DNA of 64,000 nucleotides from Streptomyces sp. DH41 (GCF_029813785.1 NZ_JARVKY010000003.1:186001-250000); one strand, 5' to 3'; shown: positions 33,368-46,317, numbered from the stretch's first letter. Numbers and translations: made by a program. Notes: a model not told the origin generated them from the sequence alone.

Positions 33368-34261
33368 TCAGTCCAGGTTGGTGGGCTGCGGAGAGGGGGT
33401 GCCGCCGTTCAGGACGGTCTTCAGCCGCTCGGTTCCCTGTCGCGCACCCTGTTCCACGGACGAGATCTCGTCGCCGTCCAGGCCGCCGCCGGTGACGGTG
33501 AGGGCGGACGTGCCGACGCGTACGGCGGCGATGTCCAGGGTGAGCGTGGCCGGGTTGTCGGCGGCGGTGCCCCGCACGGTCACGTGCAGGCCCTCACGGG
33601 CGTCGCCCACGTCGGGTACCGAGGACTCGGTCACCTGGACCGTGCGCTTCTCGCCGTTGTCGTCGGTGGCGGTGAACTCGTCGCACTTCTGCGGCAGGGA
33701 GTCCAGCCACTTCAGGCGGTCGTCCAGCCCGGCGCGGTCGTAGCCGGCGACCTGCTCCAGCAGGCGGGAGTCTCCCTGCTCGAAACCGGTGAGCGCCGAC
33801 GGGCCCGATGGCTCGCCCAGCAGGTCGTCGCGGTAGAGCGAGTCCAGCAGTTTCTGGCAGTCGGCGGCGTCGGTCTTCGCGGTGAGGAAGTCGGACACGT
33901 CGACCTCGCCGACGAGCAGCCGGTCGCGCCACTTGTCCGCGTCCCGGACCTGGTTCCAGCCGTCCTCCAGGTCTGCCTCGGTGAGCAGGGCGGCCTTCGC
34001 GCCGGACTCGGTGAGGGCGGAGGCGGAGGCGCTGGGCGAGCCGGTGGGAGAACCCGTGGAGGAGCCGGTGGGGGAGCCCGTGGGGGAGCCCGTGGGTGCC
34101 TTCTTCGCCGCGCCCTCCTCGGCGGCCCGGGCCTGTGCGGCGGTGTCCGAGGCCGCCCCCGACCCGCCGCCCCCGTCCGAGCAGGCCGCTGTGGTCAGCA
34201 GCGCGCCCGCCGCCAGGGCGGAGGCCAACAGACGGGCGGGGTGGGACGGACGACGGCTCAT
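33368..34261 (-). CDS. Putative secreted lipoprotein
   Basis: The 297-residue protein has a signal peptide with a lipobox LTTAAC at about residues 22-27, then a Gly/Ser linker with a GSPT repeat (12-base DNA units, about 34025-34098) and a globular part with no family I recognise. That part has two cysteines (in ADCQKLL and PQKCDEF) that could form a disulfide outside the cell. Similar solitary lipoproteins are common in Streptomyces and are mostly uncharacterised. It has no obvious operon partner; the DUF3140 and HhH genes upstream on the same strand are 109 bases away. Confidence 0.85.
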   Translation of the reverse strand: MSRRPSHPARLLASALAAGALLTTAACSDGGGGSGAASDTAAQARAAEEGAAKKAPTGSPTGSPTGSSTGSPTGSPSASASALTESGAKAALLTEADLEDGWNQVRDADKWRDRLLVGEVDVSDFLTAKTDAADCQKLLDSLYRDDLLGEPSGPSALTGFEQGDSRLLEQVAGYDRAGLDDRLKWLDSLPQKCDEFTATDDNGEKRTVQVTESSVPDVGDAREGLHVTVRGTAADNPATLTLDIAAVRVGTSALTVTGGGLDGDEISSVEQGARQGTERLKTVLNGGTPSPQPTNLD

Positions 34262-34370
34262 CGCGGATGCCTCCTGGGACGTGACACGGTGTCCTCAGCG
34301 CATCACCGCCCCCGCGGACGCACCAGCGCTCATGGCTGTTCGGGTGACCGGCAGCCGGCGCCGGGAAGGC

Positions 34371-35021
34371 TCACCCGGCGCGGTCGAGGGTGTCCCGCGC
34401 GACCTCCTTGTCCACCGACGCCCGCACCAGCGCCGCCGCGAGGACGGCCGGTTCCGTCGACCCGGCGAGGTCGAGGAGCCGGTCCGGGGCGCCCGGCAGG
34501 CCGAGCCGCTCCGCGCCCTGGAGGGCCTTGCGGTCCAGGTAGGGGGCTGCCTCGGGCCAGACGCACTGGGCCTCGCGCAGGAAGATGTCCGCGCCGGTCG
34601 GACCCACGCCGGGGAACTCCTGGAGCAGCCGCCGCACTTCGGGCACCTCGCCGTCCGCCTCCTTCCGCAGCCGGCGCAGGTCCCCGCCCCACCGCCCGGT
34701 CAGCAGTTCGGCGGCGTCACCGAGCTGGGTGGCGGTGCGCTCGTCGTAGCGCCGGTAGCCGCCCCGGCCCAGCGCGTCCACCCGTTCCTGCCAGTCGGCG
34801 TCGGCCATGCGGCGCGGGTCGCGCAGCCCGGCCTCGTACAGGGCACGGGCGGTGGCCACGGCGACCGAGCCGCGGATGCGGGCGCTGAGCAGATGGGCGA
34901 GGACGAGCAGTCGGTACAGCGGCTGCGGGGTGTCCTTCAGCCGGATGCCCGCTTCCTCGGCGTACGTCCGCCCGTGCGCGCCGACGAGTTCTCGTACGAC
35001 GCGCCGCTGGTCACGGCTCAC
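34371..35021 (-). CDS. Endonuclease III-like HhH-GPD family protein
   Basis: The 216-residue protein has the HhH-GPD layout of base-excision repair glycosylases: a helical N-terminal part, a helix-hairpin-helix FPGVGPTGADIFL near residue 140, and Asp in PYLDRKAL at the position of the catalytic Asp. The Lys that bifunctional members carry in LPGVGRKT is absent (the loop reads GVGPTGA), and there is no C-terminal four-cysteine iron-sulfur cluster. It is therefore either a monofunctional glycosylase or an inactive relative. GTG 35021 starts two bases after the DUF3140 stop, so the two genes form an operon. Confidence 0.8.
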   Translation of the reverse strand: MSRDQRRVVRELVGAHGRTYAEEAGIRLKDTPQPLYRLLVLAHLLSARIRGSVAVATARALYEAGLRDPRRMADADWQERVDALGRGGYRRYDERTATQLGDAAELLTGRWGGDLRRLRKEADGEVPEVRRLLQEFPGVGPTGADIFLREAQCVWPEAAPYLDRKALQGAERLGLPGAPDRLLDLAGSTEPAVLAAALVRASVDKEVARDTLDRAG

Positions 35022-35023
35022 GG

Positions 35024-35356
35024 CTATGGCTTCAGCGGGTCGTGACCGACCGTCATGAGCCGGTGCCTGAGCCGGGTGTCGTCGGACTGGGGCTCGTTCT
35101 CCAGGTCGGTCTGCGACGTCACGGTGTCCACCACCTTGCGCATCGCCCGGAGGTCGTCCTCCGTCAGGTCGGTGCGCCGCTTCTGCAGGATCGCCAGGAC
35201 GTGCTGACCGAGCGGCGAGCCGGCGTCGTCCGGCAGCGGCTCGGTCAGCTCACCGGAGTCGCGTACCCGCAGCCAGTCCGCGAGTTCCGCGGAGGTCATG
35301 TTCACGACGCGGTGGAAGTCCTCCCACAGCGCGTCGAGTTCGAGGGCGTCGGCCAT
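35024..35356 (-). CDS. DUF3140 protein
   Basis: This 110-residue protein begins MADALELDALWEDFHRVVNM and contains TSAELADWLRVRDSGE and the RRTDLTEDDLRAMRKVVDTV segment, the DUF3140 pattern widespread in actinomycetes. Its function is unknown; the fold is probably small and helical. ATG 35356 has GAGGGG upstream. The HhH endonuclease gene follows after two bases. Its 5' end overlaps the open frame of the WhiB-like gene by 55 bases. Confidence 0.85.
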   Translation of the reverse strand: MADALELDALWEDFHRVVNMTSAELADWLRVRDSGELTEPLPDDAGSPLGQHVLAILQKRRTDLTEDDLRAMRKVVDTVTSQTDLENEPQSDDTRLRHRLMTVGHDPLKP

Positions 35357-35622
35357 GAGGTGCCCCTCTTTTCGTCGTGCGTATGTGCGTACTGCGCGGT
35401 CGTACGGAGCAGGGCGACGCGCTCCTCCTCGCAGGTGCCTCCCCACACGCCCGACGTCTGCCCCAGGTCAAGGGCGAACGCCAGGCCCGGGGCACGCACC
35501 GGGCACCGGGCGCAGACGCGTCTTGCGGCCTCGGTGTCCCGAAGGGCCGGCCCGGCCGTGCCCACCGGGAAGAACAGCTCGGGGTCCTCATCCACGCAGG
35601 CGGCGCGGCGCAACCACTCCAT
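35302..35622 (-). CDS. WhiB-like (Wbl) protein lacking the fourth iron-sulfur ligand
   Basis: The 106-residue protein starts MEWLRRAACVDEDPELFFPV and has the Wbl layout: Cys9, Cys37-x-x-Cys40 in VCARCPV and the GVWGG turn near residue 58. Wbl proteins normally bind a 4Fe-4S cluster through four cysteines, the last in CPVxxxCLxxAL. Here that place reads RAPGLAFAL, with Gly46 (codon GGC) for Cys. A Cys64 just after GVWGG is not a usual ligand. The cluster may be incomplete or differently coordinated. ATG 35622 gives the same N terminus as WblE-type proteins; a GTG at 35691 would add 23 residues. The last 18 codons overlap the DUF3140 gene in another frame, so the true functional end may be near residue 80. 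Confidence 0.75.
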   Translation of the reverse strand: MEWLRRAACVDEDPELFFPVGTAGPALRDTEAARRVCARCPVRAPGLAFALDLGQTSGVWGGTCEEERVALLRTTAQYAHTHDEKRGTSWPTPSNSTRCGRTSTAS

Positions 35623-35715
35623 GGAGGCGCGGGTGCCCAAGGGAGCGTCGGGGCAAACGCCGGCCTGGGGGCCCGGCGAACGCGAGTACACCCTGGGGTC
35701 AGGGACCTCGGCCGC

Positions 35716-36537
35716 TCAGCGCGCGAGCACTCCGTCCAGGAAGCGTGTGACGTCGGCGAACACCTCCGCCCGGTTGGTCTCGTTGAAGATCTCGTGCCGG
35801 GCGCCCGGGTAGATCCGCTCGGTCAGGTCGCCGCCGCTGAGCCGGTCGACGCCGGGACGGCTGCCGGACAGCGGTACCAGCCGGTCGTCGTCGCCGTGCG
35901 CCCACAGCAGGGGGAGCCGGCCGACGTCGCCTTCCTCGGCCACGGTGTCCAGGGTCCGTACGAACGCCTGGGCCGTCGGCCGCTTCATCGGACCGTGCCA
36001 CACCAGCGGGTCCGCCGCGTACGCCGCACCGACCGCCGGGTCCCGGGAGAGCGAGGACGGGCTGATCGGGGTGTCGGGGATCTCCTGGAGGGCGAGCAGT
36101 GTGCGCGGCAGCTCCCAGTCGCCGATGACCGGCCCGGACAGCACCAGCGCGGTCAGTTCGCCGGGGTGGCGCTGGGCGTAGCGGGAGGCGATCAGGCCGC
36201 CCATGGAGTGCCCGATCATGACGACGGGCAGGCCCGGGTGGGCGGTCCGGGCCAGCTCGGCCACGGTGTGCACGTCGGTGACCACGTCCTCGAAGTCCTC
36301 GATCAGCACCCGTTCGCCGTCCGACCGCCCGTGCCCGGCGTGGTCGACGCCGTAGACGGCCGCGCCGTGCTCCACCAGGACGCCGGCCACCTCTTCGTAA
36401 CGGCCTATGTGCTCGCCGTAGCCGTGTACCAGCAGTGCGACGTACGCGGGCCGCCCGGCGGGCTTCTCGGCGGGCCACTCGCGGGCGGTGAGCCGTCCCC
36501 GGGTTCCGGCCAGGACGTGTTCGCGGGCCTCGGTCAT
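35716..36537 (-). CDS. Alpha/beta hydrolase, monoacylglycerol lipase-like
   Basis: The 273-residue protein is a serine hydrolase with HGYGEH (oxyanion region), the nucleophile elbow GHSMGG, an Asp in AHGDDDRLVP and a His in YPGARHEIFNE. The pattern VDHAGHGRSDG is typical of monoacylglycerol lipase-type lysophospholipases. No signal peptide is seen, so it acts inside the cell. ATG 36537 is preceded by the excellent GGAGGAG. It is divergent from the thiolase and acyl-CoA ligase genes, which suggests a shared role in lipid turnover. Confidence 0.92.
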   Translation of the reverse strand: MTEAREHVLAGTRGRLTAREWPAEKPAGRPAYVALLVHGYGEHIGRYEEVAGVLVEHGAAVYGVDHAGHGRSDGERVLIEDFEDVVTDVHTVAELARTAHPGLPVVMIGHSMGGLIASRYAQRHPGELTALVLSGPVIGDWELPRTLLALQEIPDTPISPSSLSRDPAVGAAYAADPLVWHGPMKRPTAQAFVRTLDTVAEEGDVGRLPLLWAHGDDDRLVPLSGSRPGVDRLSGGDLTERIYPGARHEIFNETNRAEVFADVTRFLDGVLAR

Positions 36538-36613
36538 GTCTCCTCCAGCTGCGTCGGCGAAGGTCACCGGAGGATCTTCCCAGGGAGCCGCCCGGAGGTC
36601 TATAGTCCAAAAC

Positions 36614-36624
36614 TAGCAGTGCTA
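36614..36624. promoter_or_regulatory. TAGCAGTGCTA palindrome between the lipase and thiolase genes
   Basis: An 11-base palindrome lies in an AT-rich patch (36601-36630) of the divergent intergenic region. It lies where an operator could control both the lipase and the thiolase-ligase pair. Only five bases per arm, so confidence is moderate. Confidence 0.45.
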
Positions 36625-36676
36625 ATTAAGCGTTCGCTCGCCGTCCGGCGACCGAGTGACGGTCAGGAGTCCCCTC

Positions 36677-37864
<1,188 letters not shown>

Positions 37865-37919
37865 CCGCACGCCACCCCACCCCTTTGCCAAGCCGCAGCA
37901 AGGAAACGGAGCAACACCC

Positions 37920-39431
37920 ATGGCAACCCTCTCCGTCGCCGCCATCCTCGCCGAGAACGCCCGGCGCCGCCCGGACAAGGAGGCACTGGTCGAGGGCGAC
38001 CTGCGGCTGACCTTCGCCGAGGTGTGGCAGCGGGCCAGGGCCCAGGCCGGCGCCCTCACCGGCCTGGGCGTCCGGCCGGGGGACCGGGTCGCGCTGATGG
38101 CGCCGAACACCGCCGACTTCCCCATGGCCTACTACGCGATCGCCGCGACCGGTGGCGTCGTCGTACCGGTCCACCTGCTGCTGTCACCGGCGGAGGTCGA
38201 GCACGTCCTGCGCGACAGCGGCGCCACCCTGCTGCTGTGCCACCCGGCCCAGGCGGAGACCGGGGCGGCCGCCGCGCGGGAGACGGGCGTACGGGTCATC
38301 ACCCTCGGCGACGAGCTCGACAAGCTGGCCGCCGACGCCGAGCCGCTGCCCTCGTACGTCACCCGCGACGCGGACGATCCGGCCGTCGTCTTCTACACCA
38401 GCGGCACCACCGGCGTGCCGAAGGGCGCCGTGCTCAGCCACTTCAACCTGGTGATGAACGCGACCGTCAACGCCTTCGACGCCAACGACATCCGTCCCGA
38501 CGACGTCGCGCTCGGCGCCCTGCCGCTGTTCCACGCCTTCGGCCAGACCGTCTCCCTGAACTCCACCTGGCGCGCCGGCGCGACCCTCGTCCTGCTGCCG
38601 CGCTTCGACGCGGCGAGCGCGATCGAGCTGATGGTGAAGGAGAAGGTCAACACCTTCCACGGGGTGCCCACCATGTTCGTCGCCCTCGCCGCCGCGGCGG
38701 CCGGCGCCGGCGCCCTGCCCGGCCTGCGGGTGTGCGTCTCCGGTGGGGCCTCGCTGCCCGTCGCCGTGCTGGAGCGCTTCGAGGAGGCCTTCGGCGCGAC
38801 GGTCTACGAGGGATACGGGCTCTCCGAGACCTCCCCGGCGGCGGCCGTGAACCAGCCGGTGTTCGGCGCGAAGCCCGGCACGATCGGCCACCCCCTGTGG
38901 GGCGTGGACGTGGAGATCGCCCGCGCGGAGGTCGAGGACGGCATCGAACTGCTGCCGCCCGGGGAGCTGGGCGAGGTCGTCGTGCGCGGCCACAACGTCT
39001 TCTCCGGCTACCTCGGCCGCCCCGAGGCCACCGCCGAGGCGCTCGTCGACGGCTGGTTCCGCACCGGGGACCTCGGCACCAAGGACGACGAGGGGTTCCT
39101 CAGCATCGTCGACCGGAAGAAGGACATCATCATCCGCGGCGGCTACAACGTCTATCCGCGGGAGGTCGAGGAGGTGCTGATGCGCCACCCCGGCATCGCG
39201 CAGGTCGCCGTGATCGGCCTCCCGGACGAACTGCACGGCGAGGAGGTGTGCGCCGTCGTCGTCCCCGCTCCGGACTCGACGCCGGGCGCCGCCGAGGTCA
39301 CCGAGTGGTCCAAGCAGCACCTGGGCAAGTACAAGTACCCGCGCCGCGTGGAGTTCGCGGACGCGCTGCCGCTGGGCCCGAGCATGAAGGTGCTGAAGCG
39401 GGAGCTGCGGGTACGGTACGCGGCGGGCTGA
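37920..39431 (+). CDS. Long-chain fatty acid--CoA ligase-like AMP-binding enzyme
   Basis: This 503-residue ANL enzyme activates a fatty or aromatic acid to its CoA ester. It shows VFYTSGTTGVPKGAV, YGLSETSP, WFRTGDLGTKDDEGFLSIVDRK and the C-terminal catalytic Lys in GPSMKVLKREL. ATG 37920 has a GGAAACGGAG ribosome site. The stop TGA lies within the first units of a 10-bp tandem repeat that follows the gene. It is co-directional with the thiolase. Confidence 0.93.
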   Translation: MATLSVAAILAENARRRPDKEALVEGDLRLTFAEVWQRARAQAGALTGLGVRPGDRVALMAPNTADFPMAYYAIAATGGVVVPVHLLLSPAEVEHVLRDSGATLLLCHPAQAETGAAAARETGVRVITLGDELDKLAADAEPLPSYVTRDADDPAVVFYTSGTTGVPKGAVLSHFNLVMNATVNAFDANDIRPDDVALGALPLFHAFGQTVSLNSTWRAGATLVLLPRFDAASAIELMVKEKVNTFHGVPTMFVALAAAAAGAGALPGLRVCVSGGASLPVAVLERFEEAFGATVYEGYGLSETSPAAAVNQPVFGAKPGTIGHPLWGVDVEIARAEVEDGIELLPPGELGEVVVRGHNVFSGYLGRPEATAEALVDGWFRTGDLGTKDDEGFLSIVDRKKDIIIRGGYNVYPREVEEVLMRHPGIAQVAVIGLPDELHGEEVCAVVVPAPDSTPGAAEVTEWSKQHLGKYKYPRRVEFADALPLGPSMKVLKRELRVRYAAG

Positions 39432-39490
39432 GGCGGGCTGAGGCGGGCTGAGGCGGGCTGAGGCGGGCTGAGGCGGGCTGAGGCGGGCCG
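39421..39490. repeat. 10-bp tandem repeat AGGCGGGCTG (five perfect, two imperfect copies)
   Basis: Perfect units run from 39431 to 39480, flanked by variants at 39421-39430 and 39481-39490. The unit contains CTGAGG, and a period of ten places a TGA in all three forward frames. The stop codon of the acyl-CoA ligase is the first of these. It probably arose by slippage of the gene end; no stem structure is evident. Confidence 0.92.
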
Positions 39491-39559
39491 GGCTAAGGGG
39501 CCACTTGGCGAGACGGTGCTTACGGCGCCGGTCGGCTGCGCATAGCATCGGTGGCCGCA

Positions 39560-40372
39560 ATGGACACCATGACGCTCTGGCACCTCACCGGCTGGGAATT
39601 CGCCGCGCTCGCCTTCGCCGCCTTCCTCGTCGGCTTCTCCAAGACCGCCGTGAGCGGGGCCAACACGGTCAGCCTCGCGATCTTCGCGGCGGTCCTGCCC
39701 GCCCGCGCCTCCACCGGCATCCTGCTGCCGGTACTGATCGCCGGTGACATCCTGGCCGTCCTCACCTACCGGCGCCACGCGCACTGGCCCACGCTGTGGC
39801 GGCTGTTCCCGGCGGTGGGGGTCGGCGTGGTCGCGGGCACGGTCTTCCTGGTGTGGGCGAACGACGCGGTCGTACGGACCTCGATCGGCGCGATCCTGCT
39901 GCTCATGGCCGGGGTGACGGTGTGGCGCCGACGGCAGGCCGACGCGGTGACCGGACGGCGGGAGGGGCGGCCGGCCGAGCGGCGGAACGGGCAGCCGGAC
40001 GGGATCACCTCGCGGCGCGGCCGCGTGAAGGCCCGCTCGTACGGGGTCCTCGGCGGCTTCACCACGATGGTCGCCAACGCGGGCGGCCCGGTGATGTCGA
40101 TGTACCTGCTCTCCGCGGGCTTCAAGAAGCTCGGCTTCCTGGGCACGTCGGCCTTCTTCTTCCTGATCGTCAACGTCTCCAAGCTGCCCTTCAGCGCGGG
40201 CCTGGGCCTGATCGACGGCCGCTCGCTGCTCCTTGACGCCGCACTCGTGGTCTTCGTCGTGCCCGGTGCGTTCATCGGCAAATGGGCTGTTGACCGGATC
40301 AACCAACGCCTGTTCGAGCGGTTGGTGATCGCGGCGACGGTGATCGGGGGCCTCCAGCTCCTCCTGCCCTGA
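39560..40372 (+). CDS. TauE/SafE-family permease
   Basis: The 270-residue membrane protein has about eight hydrophobic segments in two halves with a charged cytoplasmic loop (about residues 125-155). Conserved parts include FLVGFSKTAVSGANTVSLA and GGFTTMVANAGGPVMSMYLL, the duplicated motif of TauE/SafE (sulfite, sulfoacetate or related anion export). ATG 39560 was chosen; GTG 39551 and ATG 39569 are alternatives. The transported anion is unknown, and neighbours give no hint. Confidence 0.88.
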   Translation: MDTMTLWHLTGWEFAALAFAAFLVGFSKTAVSGANTVSLAIFAAVLPARASTGILLPVLIAGDILAVLTYRRHAHWPTLWRLFPAVGVGVVAGTVFLVWANDAVVRTSIGAILLLMAGVTVWRRRQADAVTGRREGRPAERRNGQPDGITSRRGRVKARSYGVLGGFTTMVANAGGPVMSMYLLSAGFKKLGFLGTSAFFFLIVNVSKLPFSAGLGLIDGRSLLLDAALVVFVVPGAFIGKWAVDRINQRLFERLVIAATVIGGLQLLLP

Positions 40373-40392
40373 CGGTGCGTAGCCTCGACGGC

Positions 40393-43342
<2,950 letters not shown>

Positions 43343-44116
43343 CTAGCCGTCGCCGGGGTTGCGCCGCAGCAGATACGTGTCCATGATCCAGCCCTTGCGC
43401 TCGCGCGCCTCGGCGCGCAGCCGCTCGATGCGGGGCGCGGCCTCGGCGATCGGGCCGGAGGCGAGGATCTCGTCCGGGGTGCCTATGTAGGCGCCCCAGT
43501 AGATGTCGATGTCCTGGTCCGCGTACTGCCGGAAGACCTGGTGGGCGTCGAGCATCACCACGACGTCGTCCACGCCCTGGGGGAAGCCCTCCGCGAGCCG
43601 CCGCCCGGTGGTGATCTGCACCGGCCGCGCCACCCGGTTCAGCCCGGTCCGGTGCCGGGCGACCAGGGAGGAGACGCTGCTGATGCCGGGCACGACGTCG
43701 TACGCGAACGCCACCGCGCCGCGCTCCAGGATCTCCTCCAGGATGCCCAGCGTGCTGTCGTACAGGGCGGGGTCGCCCCACACCAGGAAGGCACCGCTCT
43801 CGTCCTCGCCCAGCTCCTCGGCGATCATCCGCTCGTAGATGCCGGCACGGGCACTGCGCCAGTCCCCGACGGCGGGGGAGTACGCCGTGCGGCCCGCGCT
43901 CCGGTCCCGCTCGGGGTCGCGCGCCTCGACGATCCGGTACGTCCCCTCCGGTATGTGCGCCTCCAGCATGTCCCGGCGCAGCCGCACCAGGTCGGCCTTC
44001 ACCTCGCCCTTGTCCAGGACGAAGAACACGTCCGTGCTCCGCAGCGCCCGCACCGCCTGCAGGGTGAGCTGGTCGGGGTCGCCCGCGCCGATACCGATCA
44101 CATGAATCTTCCGCAC
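43343..44116 (-). CDS. cobF: Precorrin-6A synthase (deacetylating)
   Basis: The 257-residue SAM-dependent tetrapyrrole methylase methylates precorrin-5 at C1 and releases acetate, making precorrin-6A, the substrate of CobK. The N-terminal GIGAGDPDQLTLQAVRAL and the VVPGISSVSSLVARH block are typical for the family, and the CobF-specific WGDPALYDSTLGILEEI is present. ATG 44116. It precedes the MFS exporter by 72 bases on the same strand. Confidence 0.93.
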   Translation of the reverse strand: MRKIHVIGIGAGDPDQLTLQAVRALRSTDVFFVLDKGEVKADLVRLRRDMLEAHIPEGTYRIVEARDPERDRSAGRTAYSPAVGDWRSARAGIYERMIAEELGEDESGAFLVWGDPALYDSTLGILEEILERGAVAFAYDVVPGISSVSSLVARHRTGLNRVARPVQITTGRRLAEGFPQGVDDVVVMLDAHQVFRQYADQDIDIYWGAYIGTPDEILASGPIAEAAPRIERLRAEARERKGWIMDTYLLRRNPGDG

Positions 44117-44231
44117 GCCACGAGTCTGCCGTACGCCACTGACAACGCACCGGCCGGGCTCTCCCCAGCCCGCGGCCGCCGGGTCTCAGCCCCGTGACCG
44201 GGCGCGTCTCAGCCTCGCGGCCGGTCGCCCC

Positions 44232-44771
44232 TCAGCCCCGCAGCCGGGGCGCCCGCACGGCCGCGTCCACGGGCGCGCCGCCCTCCACGTCCTGCGCCAG
44301 CTCCCGGGCCCATCCGGCGACCCCGCTCAGATCCATCCCGTACGGCCGCCCCCGCCCGGACGCCGGAGCCGTCCATTCCGCCACCGCCCCGGCCCCGCGC
44401 CGCAGCAGCCTCGCCCCGCCGGTGGCGTTGCCGCGGGCGGCATGCGTGAGCCCCACGGCCAGTTGGGCCAGCCCCCGCCACAGCTCCCGCTCCTCCTCGG
44501 GACCCGACTTCCAGGCGTCCTCGAACACCTCGTGCGCGTGGAAGGGCTGCCCCGCGTCCAGCAGCCGTTGCGCCTCGGCGACCGTCTCCTCGGGGGCCCG
44601 TACGACGCCCTCGGGCTGGCGGGGGACGCCGGCCGCGCCGTACGGCAGCGGGCGGCCGAGCCCGTCCCGCGGCCGGGCGTTACGGGCCCGCCCCTCGTCG
44701 TCGCGGTCCCGCGCGTCCACGGGCCGGTTCGAGGCGGTGCTGTCCTTGGGGCTGTCGGCAGGGCTGTCCAT
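44232..44771 (-). CDS. DUF309 protein
   Basis: The 179-residue protein has a DUF309 helical domain at about residues 70-135 with the signature AHEVFEDAWKSGPEEERELW. The N-terminal 60 residues and the C-terminal tail are Arg/Pro/Asp-rich and variable. DUF309 proteins are small metal-site-like helical bundles of unknown function. ATG 44771 was chosen because upstream codons run into the tRNA promoter region. It is divergent from tRNA-Pro copy 2. Confidence 0.85.
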   Translation of the reverse strand: MDSPADSPKDSTASNRPVDARDRDDEGRARNARPRDGLGRPLPYGAAGVPRQPEGVVRAPEETVAEAQRLLDAGQPFHAHEVFEDAWKSGPEEERELWRGLAQLAVGLTHAARGNATGGARLLRRGAGAVAEWTAPASGRGRPYGMDLSGVAGWARELAQDVEGGAPVDAAVRAPRLRG

Positions 44772-44870
44772 GGTCCGATTGTCCCTCGCCCGTACCTGCT
44801 TGGGCGCGGTCCGAGGGGTGGGGTAAAGTACTTCTCGCGTGATCGCGCGGTTCGCCGCGTGCGAGCACAA

Positions 44871-44944
<74 letters not shown>

Positions 44945-44962
44945 CTTGCTGAGTAGCAGGTC

Positions 44963-44997
44963 AGAGGCTGTATCGAAAGGTCGATACAGCCTCTTTT
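44963..44997 (+). terminator. Intrinsic terminator after tRNA-Pro copy 2
   Basis: A perfect stem of 14 base pairs (44963-44976 with 44981-44994), a four-base loop AAGG and a TTTT tail follow the tRNA by 18 bases. Confidence 0.88.
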
Positions 44998-45117
44998 CCA
45001 TTTCTGGGGTCGGTTCGAGGTCTGCAATACCTTGCGGAAATCTTCGCAAGTCATTGCAGGCGTCGAGGGCAGCTGCTTGACTCGGCACCTCCGAGCGAGA
45101 GGAACGAGCCGACCCCC

Positions 45118-46128
45118 ATGACCACCGAGACCGACGTCCTCGTCCTGGGCGGCGCGGGCGTGGACACCATCGTCCACGTCCCCGAACTGCCGCTCCCCTA
45201 CGCCGACAGCTACATGATCCAGCCCGGCATCGTGACCCGCGCCGGCCAGAGCGGGGACTTCGTCGCGCTCGGCGTGAGCGCCCTGGGGCTGCGCACCCAC
45301 CACATCGACGTCCTCGGCACCGACCCGGAGGGCGACCTCGTGCGCGCCCTGTACCGGGACCGGGGCATCCCGTTCACCGAGGTGCACTCCGCGGCGGGCA
45401 CCAAACGCGCGGTCAACCTGGTCGGTCCGGACGGGCGGCGCCTGTCCCTGTACGACGACACCCGCAGCCAGGAGAGCGACCGGCTGCCCGAGGACACCGT
45501 GCGCGCCCTCGCCGCCGCGAGCCGGCACGCCCACGTGGTGATCACCCACCCGTGCGCCCACGCCCTGCCGGTGCTGCGCGATTCGGGGGTCACCGTCTCG
45601 ACGGACCTGCACGACTGGGACGGCGCCAACCCGTACCACGAGCCGTTCGCGCTCGCCGCGGACCTGGTCTTCCTGTCCACCACCGCCCTGGCCGACCCGG
45701 AGCACACCATGCGGGACATCGCCGCGCGCGGCCGGGCCCGGATCGTCGTGGCCACCGCCGGAGCCGAGGGCGCGTACCTGCTCGTCGACGGCCACCTCAG
45801 TCACGTACCCGCTGTGACTCCTCCCGCTCCCGTAGTGGACTCCAACGGTGCGGGCGACGCGTTCGCCGCCGGCTTCCTGCTCGGCTGGCTGGAGGGCGCG
45901 GACCCGCTGCGCTGCGCGCGGTACGGGACCATCGCCGGCGCCCATGCCTGCACGGTGCCGTCGACGCGCGCCGACGCCCTCGGGCGCGACGAACTCCTCG
46001 CCCGCACGGCCGAGCTGGACGCGGCCGAAGCGGACGCCGCGGAGCCGGACGCCGTGGAGCCGGACGTCCCGGAGGCGGACGCCGTCGAGCCGGACGTCGC
46101 GGAAGAGGGCGCCGTAGTGCGCGGATGA
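45118..46128 (+). CDS. PfkB-family carbohydrate kinase
   Basis: The 336-residue ribokinase-like protein has an N-terminal VLVLGGAGVDTIVHVPELP, a central AGQSGDFVALGVSALGLRT (sugar side) and the C-terminal catalytic motif DSNGAGDAFAAGF, whose last Asp is the base. The substrate is not clear; ribokinase, fructokinase or adenosine kinase specificities are all possible. The last 45 residues form an Ala-Glu-x-Asp acidic repeat without a known role. ATG 45118 has GAGAGGA upstream. It starts after the tRNA terminator and stands alone. Confidence 0.9.
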   Translation: MTTETDVLVLGGAGVDTIVHVPELPLPYADSYMIQPGIVTRAGQSGDFVALGVSALGLRTHHIDVLGTDPEGDLVRALYRDRGIPFTEVHSAAGTKRAVNLVGPDGRRLSLYDDTRSQESDRLPEDTVRALAAASRHAHVVITHPCAHALPVLRDSGVTVSTDLHDWDGANPYHEPFALAADLVFLSTTALADPEHTMRDIAARGRARIVVATAGAEGAYLLVDGHLSHVPAVTPPAPVVDSNGAGDAFAAGFLLGWLEGADPLRCARYGTIAGAHACTVPSTRADALGRDELLARTAELDAAEADAAEPDAVEPDVPEADAVEPDVAEEGAVVRG

Positions 46129-46317
46129 GCCGCATCGGGGAGCCCGGGGTCACCGCCGCCGGGCAACCCTCAGTCGGCGTCGCGCGCCCCCGGGGCGACG
46201 GCCGCCCGGGCGAAGGCCCCCTCGACTTCGCCCGGAGCCGGACGGAGTGATAGAAGCGGGCATGACCAACTTGCCCCACCCCGCGCCCCCGAGGGGCCCT
46301 CGCCCGGGCGCTTCCCG

